A stretch of DNA of 9,304 nt from Acutalibacter sp. (GTDB lineage Bacteria; Bacillota; Clostridia; Oscillospirales; Acutalibacteraceae). Positions 5,759 to 9,304 of the stretch are shown piece after piece. Numbering within the stretch: position 1 is the first letter of the stretch; every line of letters begins with the position of its first letter. The stretch spans positions 1 through 9,304 of the forward strand of contig JAAWSH010000044.1 in the NCBI GenBank assembly GCA_022801475.1, read 5' to 3'. Below the pieces are notes generated by a model that was not told where the DNA came from, searched no databases, and saw only the letters and a program-made list of their open reading frames with translations. Both the position numbers and the translations under genes were made by a program.

Positions 5759-8323
5759 ATGAAAACGAAGCCTAGCAGAAAAGGAATTAATTGGAAGGGC
5801 CAGACCCTTCTCGTATCCATTGTGTTGGTCTTTTGCGTTTTGGGAACCGTGGTATACACCATCTCTCAAAAAATTTCCCAGGAAATGTCTTCCTCCGCTA
5901 TTCAGAACCTGCGTGAAAGCCTGGACCTGATTCAATATACTATCGAGGCTATTCTGCGCAGCGAGGCGGACTTTCAGACCCTAATCGCCCAGGAGATCGC
6001 CAGGGCGGAGGACCCCGAGTCTTATATCCGTGCTTATGAAAAAAACCAGACCATGTCAAAGATGTCTCTCATCCTCTCTGGAAAAACCCAGGGCGTTTCC
6101 AATACAGGCGAACCCTTTACTGAAGAAGGGCTGGACTTCTCCGCGGGAGGGACTGTGGGAGAGTTCGCTGTTTCACAATCCTATATCAATTATATGGGCA
6201 CCTGGTCTTATACCATAAAATCTCCTGTTCAGCGGGAAGGTCAGGAAATTGGAACCCTTTACGCTGAATATGTGTTCGACGCCATTGACCAGTCTCTTCC
6301 CAACGGCTTCTATAACCAGCAGGCTACCCTCTACATCATGGACGCGGAAAGCCAGCGCTTTGTTTTAAAGCCCAAGGGAATGGGCCAGCGAAGCGCCGGC
6401 CATTTGAACCTAAGCGATTTCTACCGGGCAAACAATATTCTGAATTTGGACATTCAGTCAGAGGTGGAAACATGCCTAAGGCAGGGAGAGCCTATTCTGT
6501 TTTACCATGACATTCGGGAAGTACAGGCCCTTAACTATATGTGGCCAGTAAACGACGGCACCCTCTTTTTGGTGGGTTATGTGCCTGTAGAGGCTATCCA
6601 GCAGGAGGGCCGGACAGTCAACCAAAATATTTACTTTGTGGTGGCATTCATGCTGGCCGCGTTTTTCCTGTGTATTGGCCTGTATTATCTTAGCAGAAGG
6701 CAGCAGAACAAACTACAGCAGGAGCGGGAGGCCGAACGGCGGCTTCATAACCAGCAGCTGTCCGAGGCGCTACAGGCCGCCCAGATCGCCAGCCAGTCCA
6801 AGACCACCTTCCTTTCCAATATGTCCCATGACATCCGCACGCCAATGAACGCGGTTCTAGGTTTTGCGACGCTGCTCTCCACAGACGCGGAAAATCCGGT
6901 AAAGGTACGGGAATACACCAAAAAGATTATGGCTTCCGGCCAGCACCTTCTCAGCCTAATTAACGATATTTTGGATGTTTCCAAAATTGAAAGTGGGAAA
7001 GTGGTCCTAAGCTTTGAAAGTTTTGCCCTCAGCGACGTACTCTCCTCTGTAGACGCCATTATCCAGCCCATGGCCAAAGCCAAAGGGCAGGAATTCCACG
7101 TAGATGTGTCTGGGGTCCGGCATGAGTATCTGGTGGGGGACGAGACGCGCATCAACCAAATTTTAATTAATCTCCTTTCCAACGCCGTAAAATACACGCC
7201 GGACAAAGGCCATATTTGGCTGCGGGTTGTTGGCCTCAAGCAGCATTCCAGCCAGTATGAGCATATCCGTATTGAGGTGGAGGACACTGGCTATGGCATG
7301 ACGCCGGAATATCTTACCCATATTTTTGACGCCTTTACCCGGGCGGAAAACAGCACTACCAACAAAATTCAAGGCACTGGGCTGGGTATGGCCATTACCA
7401 AAAGCATCGTGGAGCTGATGGGAGGCACCATTGAGGTATTTAGTGAAGTAGACAAGGGCTCCCTCTTCCGGGTAGAACTGGAGCTGGGGATTCAGGAAGA
7501 GCACCGGGACCGGCAGTTCTGGGAACGGCAGGGAATCACCCGGGTTCTGGCAATCGACGGGGACCAAAAGAGCCTAGAAAATATCCGTACACTAATGGAG
7601 GACACCAGCCTTTCCTTTTCCGAAGCCGCCAGTACCAAGGAAGCCATCCACTGGCTGAACAGCGGCGAAACCTGCCAGCTGGTTCTGCTGGACTGGGAGA
7701 GCAGCGGAGCGCAGCAGGCCAAAGCCCTGCGCGACGCCCTGCCTGACGCCACCTCTCTGGTGCTTTTGGCAGACCCCAGAGACCTGGACGTGGAAGAGGC
7801 GCTTCCAGCAGGCCATACGGGCCTGCTTACAAAGCCCTTTTTTGTCTCGGCGCTTCGAGAAAAGGTGGCTGAGATGTGGGGGGACAACGAGGAAACAGGC
7901 CAGGAAAATCCAGCGGACAACAGCCTACAGGGGCTTCACTTCTTGGCGGCAGAGGACAATGCCATTAACGCGGAAATTCTTACCGATCTGCTGGAGCTGG
8001 AGGGCGCTACCTGCGAACTAACAGAAAATGGGCAGCTGGCGGTGGAACGTTTCCAGCAGGCAGCACCAGGAGAGTTCGACGCCATTTTGCTGGATGTACA
8101 AATGCCTGTGATGAACGGCCACCAGGCTGCCAGGGCCATCCGTGCCCTACAGCGGGCGGATGCGGCGGAAATTCCCATTATTGCCATGACGGCCAACGCC
8201 TTTGCCGAGGACGAGAAAGAGGCGCTAAGCGCCGGCATGGACGCCCATGTACCAAAGCCCCTTAGTATGGAGCTTTTGAAGAAGGTTATCAGCCAATGCA
8301 GCAAACGAAAGGAAGATCGGTGA
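5759..8323 (+). CDS. Membrane hybrid histidine kinase with two receiver domains
   Basis: Product of 854 aa. Order: TM1 (about 16-35); extracytoplasmic sensor region of about 255 residues (36-290, family not identified); TM2 (291-312); a Gln/Glu-rich likely coiled coil; HisKA with phosphorylated H357 in NMSHDIRTPMNA; HATPase with N-box N475 (NLLSNAVKYT), D509-TGYGM and G539-TGLGM; receiver 1 (about 595-710); receiver 2 (about 727-850). Receiver 2 is canonical: E732-D733, acceptor D779 in LLDVQMPVMNG, MTANAF, and K833 in PKP. Receiver 1 keeps D645 and a TKPF lysine, but the acidic pair reads IDGD and the usual Thr is replaced (LLADP), so its phosphorylation chemistry may be impaired. No HPt or DNA-binding domain is present, so a phosphotransfer partner must be encoded elsewhere. 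Start 5759 has GGAG 7 nt upstream; a TTG at 5714 would add 15 residues but has no better site. The binding lipoprotein follows after 7 nt. Confidence 0.93.
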   Translation: MKTKPSRKGINWKGQTLLVSIVLVFCVLGTVVYTISQKISQEMSSSAIQNLRESLDLIQYTIEAILRSEADFQTLIAQEIARAEDPESYIRAYEKNQTMSKMSLILSGKTQGVSNTGEPFTEEGLDFSAGGTVGEFAVSQSYINYMGTWSYTIKSPVQREGQEIGTLYAEYVFDAIDQSLPNGFYNQQATLYIMDAESQRFVLKPKGMGQRSAGHLNLSDFYRANNILNLDIQSEVETCLRQGEPILFYHDIREVQALNYMWPVNDGTLFLVGYVPVEAIQQEGRTVNQNIYFVVAFMLAAFFLCIGLYYLSRRQQNKLQQEREAERRLHNQQLSEALQAAQIASQSKTTFLSNMSHDIRTPMNAVLGFATLLSTDAENPVKVREYTKKIMASGQHLLSLINDILDVSKIESGKVVLSFESFALSDVLSSVDAIIQPMAKAKGQEFHVDVSGVRHEYLVGDETRINQILINLLSNAVKYTPDKGHIWLRVVGLKQHSSQYEHIRIEVEDTGYGMTPEYLTHIFDAFTRAENSTTNKIQGTGLGMAITKSIVELMGGTIEVFSEVDKGSLFRVELELGIQEEHRDRQFWERQGITRVLAIDGDQKSLENIRTLMEDTSLSFSEAASTKEAIHWLNSGETCQLVLLDWESSGAQQAKALRDALPDATSLVLLADPRDLDVEEALPAGHTGLLTKPFFVSALREKVAEMWGDNEETGQENPADNSLQGLHFLAAEDNAINAEILTDLLELEGATCELTENGQLAVERFQQAAPGEFDAILLDVQMPVMNGHQAARAIRALQRADAAEIPIIAMTANAFAEDEKEALSAGMDAHVPKPLSMELLKKVISQCSKRKEDR

Positions 8324-8330
8324 AATCAGC

Positions 8331-9304
8331 ATGAAGAAGAAACTGCACCGCATAGGGCTTGCCCTCTGTATGGCGGCACTGATTCTTATGCCGGCCTGCG
8401 CGGAACCTTCCCCGCCGACAAACCTTATTTCCAAAAGGAATGAACCAGAAAGAATCGTTGAACTATTCAGCCCCATGGAGAAAACCGATCCCGACGCGGA
8501 AAACCTTGCCAGGACCGCCTCGGACCTGACCATCGCCATGGCGGAGGACGCTTTGGGCGTTACCGTGACTTACCACACCTATACTGCGGAGGATCACCAG
8601 GATAAGACATACGACCAAGTGGCCCTGGACCGTGCCCGTAATAATATGGACGACATTTACCTACTAAACCCAGATACCGTGCTGGCCCTGGGAGCGGAAG
8701 ACCTGCTTATGGACCTTTCAGGGCTGGAAAGCGCCAAAAATCTGCGGGATATTGTGCGAACCGCCAATACGGTAAACGGCAAGCTGGTAGCCATTCCCCA
8801 AGAGGTGGTGGCCTATGGTCTGTTTATCAATAAAACCATGTTTGACCAATACCACCTGGAACTGCCAGAAACCCCGGAGGATTTTTTAGAGTGCTGCCGG
8901 GTGTTTAAAGAAAACGGCGTTGAAACACCTGTGGGCGCCAACCGCTGGTGGCTGGAAAACTTTGTCTTTGCGCAAGCCTATGCGGACCTGTACAACGGCG
9001 GAAATACCCAGGGGGAGATTGAGGCCCTGAACAGCGGCAAGGCCAGGTATAGCGACTATATGCGCCCAGGTTTTGCGTTTTTACAGACACTTATTGACCA
9101 AGGGTATATTGACGCGGAGAAAGCCCGGGTTAGCGAGGCCATTGAGGGAGAAGGACAGGATTTTCTAGACCAAAAGACCCCCATTGTAATGGCCTACTGG
9201 GGCGCGGCAAACACAGAAACCGCCTATGGGAAAACAGATTTTGAAATGATGGTTATCGGCTTTCCCAGCAGCCGGGGGCAGATGCCGGTGATGTCCATGA
9301 CGGG
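8331..9304 (+). CDS. ABC-type extracellular solute-binding lipoprotein (partial)
   Basis: 324 codons visible; the frame runs off the right edge. The N-terminus is a lipoprotein signal: MKKK, a hydrophobic core, then LMPAC with lipidated Cys at residue 23, which anchors the protein outside the membrane. The body resembles family 1 (MalE-type) binding proteins: MDDIYLLNPD, GKLVAIPQEVVAYGLFINKTMF (the usual 'yaiP...gl.yNk..f' block), LPETPEDFLECCRVFKENG, and later TPIVMAYWGA and GFPSSRG. The ligand is unknown. ATG 8331 is 7 nt after the kinase stop; GGTGA (8319-8323), overlapping that stop, is a weak Shine-Dalgarno, so translation is probably coupled. No permease or ATPase gene is seen up to the edge. 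Pairing with a membrane kinase suggests it presents a ligand to the kinase sensor domain, but an ABC importer beginning just past the edge would fit equally well. Confidence 0.88.
   Translation, partial: MKKKLHRIGLALCMAALILMPACAEPSPPTNLISKRNEPERIVELFSPMEKTDPDAENLARTASDLTIAMAEDALGVTVTYHTYTAEDHQDKTYDQVALDRARNNMDDIYLLNPDTVLALGAEDLLMDLSGLESAKNLRDIVRTANTVNGKLVAIPQEVVAYGLFINKTMFDQYHLELPETPEDFLECCRVFKENGVETPVGANRWWLENFVFAQAYADLYNGGNTQGEIEALNSGKARYSDYMRPGFAFLQTLIDQGYIDAEKARVSEAIEGEGQDFLDQKTPIVMAYWGAANTETAYGKTDFEMMVIGFPSSRGQMPVMSMT

Noticed and set aside
6745..7287. 180-codon minus-strand ORF inside the kinase gene
   Set aside because: It is the complement of the HisKA/HATPase region, with no motifs, signal or ribosome site.
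1..9304. CRISPR array, tRNA, rRNA, insertion sequence or attachment site
   Set aside because: No regularly spaced repeats, clover-leaf sequence, transposase or integrase motifs, or flanking duplications were seen on either strand.

Overview
The window is about 9.3 kb from a GC-rich, Gram-positive-type chromosome. Promoters have sigma-A-like hexamers, Shine-Dalgarno sequences are AGGAGG-like, a lipobox protein is present, and a signal-peptide protein lies next to a classical hairpin-plus-T-run terminator. Gene content (a Tet(M)-like translation GTPase, a hybrid histidine kinase beside a solute-binding lipoprotein, a radical SAM enzyme) suggests a gut-type member of the Clostridia, possibly Oscillospiraceae or Lachnospiraceae. 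The taxon is inferred from style, not shown by a marker gene.

Layout. (1) 1-776, minus: N-terminal 258 residues of a ribosomal-protection/EF-G type GTPase, cut by the left edge. (2) 961-2207, plus: a consensus extended -10 promoter, a small secreted protein (1056-1760), then a low-GC stretch with a 95-residue ORF (1823-2110) that looks like the out-of-frame C-terminal part of a secreted protein, closed by a strong terminator. (3) 5373 down to 2233, minus: radical SAM protein, a fused HisA-HisI enzyme, HisE, and a small SAM-dependent methyltransferase whose start overlaps the hisE stop. HisE, HisI and HisA catalyse steps 2, 3 and 4 of histidine biosynthesis, so three consecutive steps are encoded by two adjacent genes; no other his gene is in view. 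(4) 5374-5758: divergent control region with an extended -10 promoter for the radical SAM gene on the minus strand, a TTGACA/TATAAT promoter for the kinase on the plus strand, two inverted repeats between them, and a roughly 150-nt leader before the kinase. (5) 5759-9304, plus: a membrane hybrid histidine kinase with two receiver domains, followed 7 nt later by an ABC-type solute-binding lipoprotein cut by the right edge.

Most notable points: the HisA-HisI fusion, the probable breakage of the secreted-protein gene at a sharp GC boundary, a radical SAM protein with a SPASM-like region that lacks the expected cysteine, and the kinase/binding-lipoprotein pair, which may form one sensing unit. 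I found no CRISPR array, tRNA, rRNA or insertion sequence.
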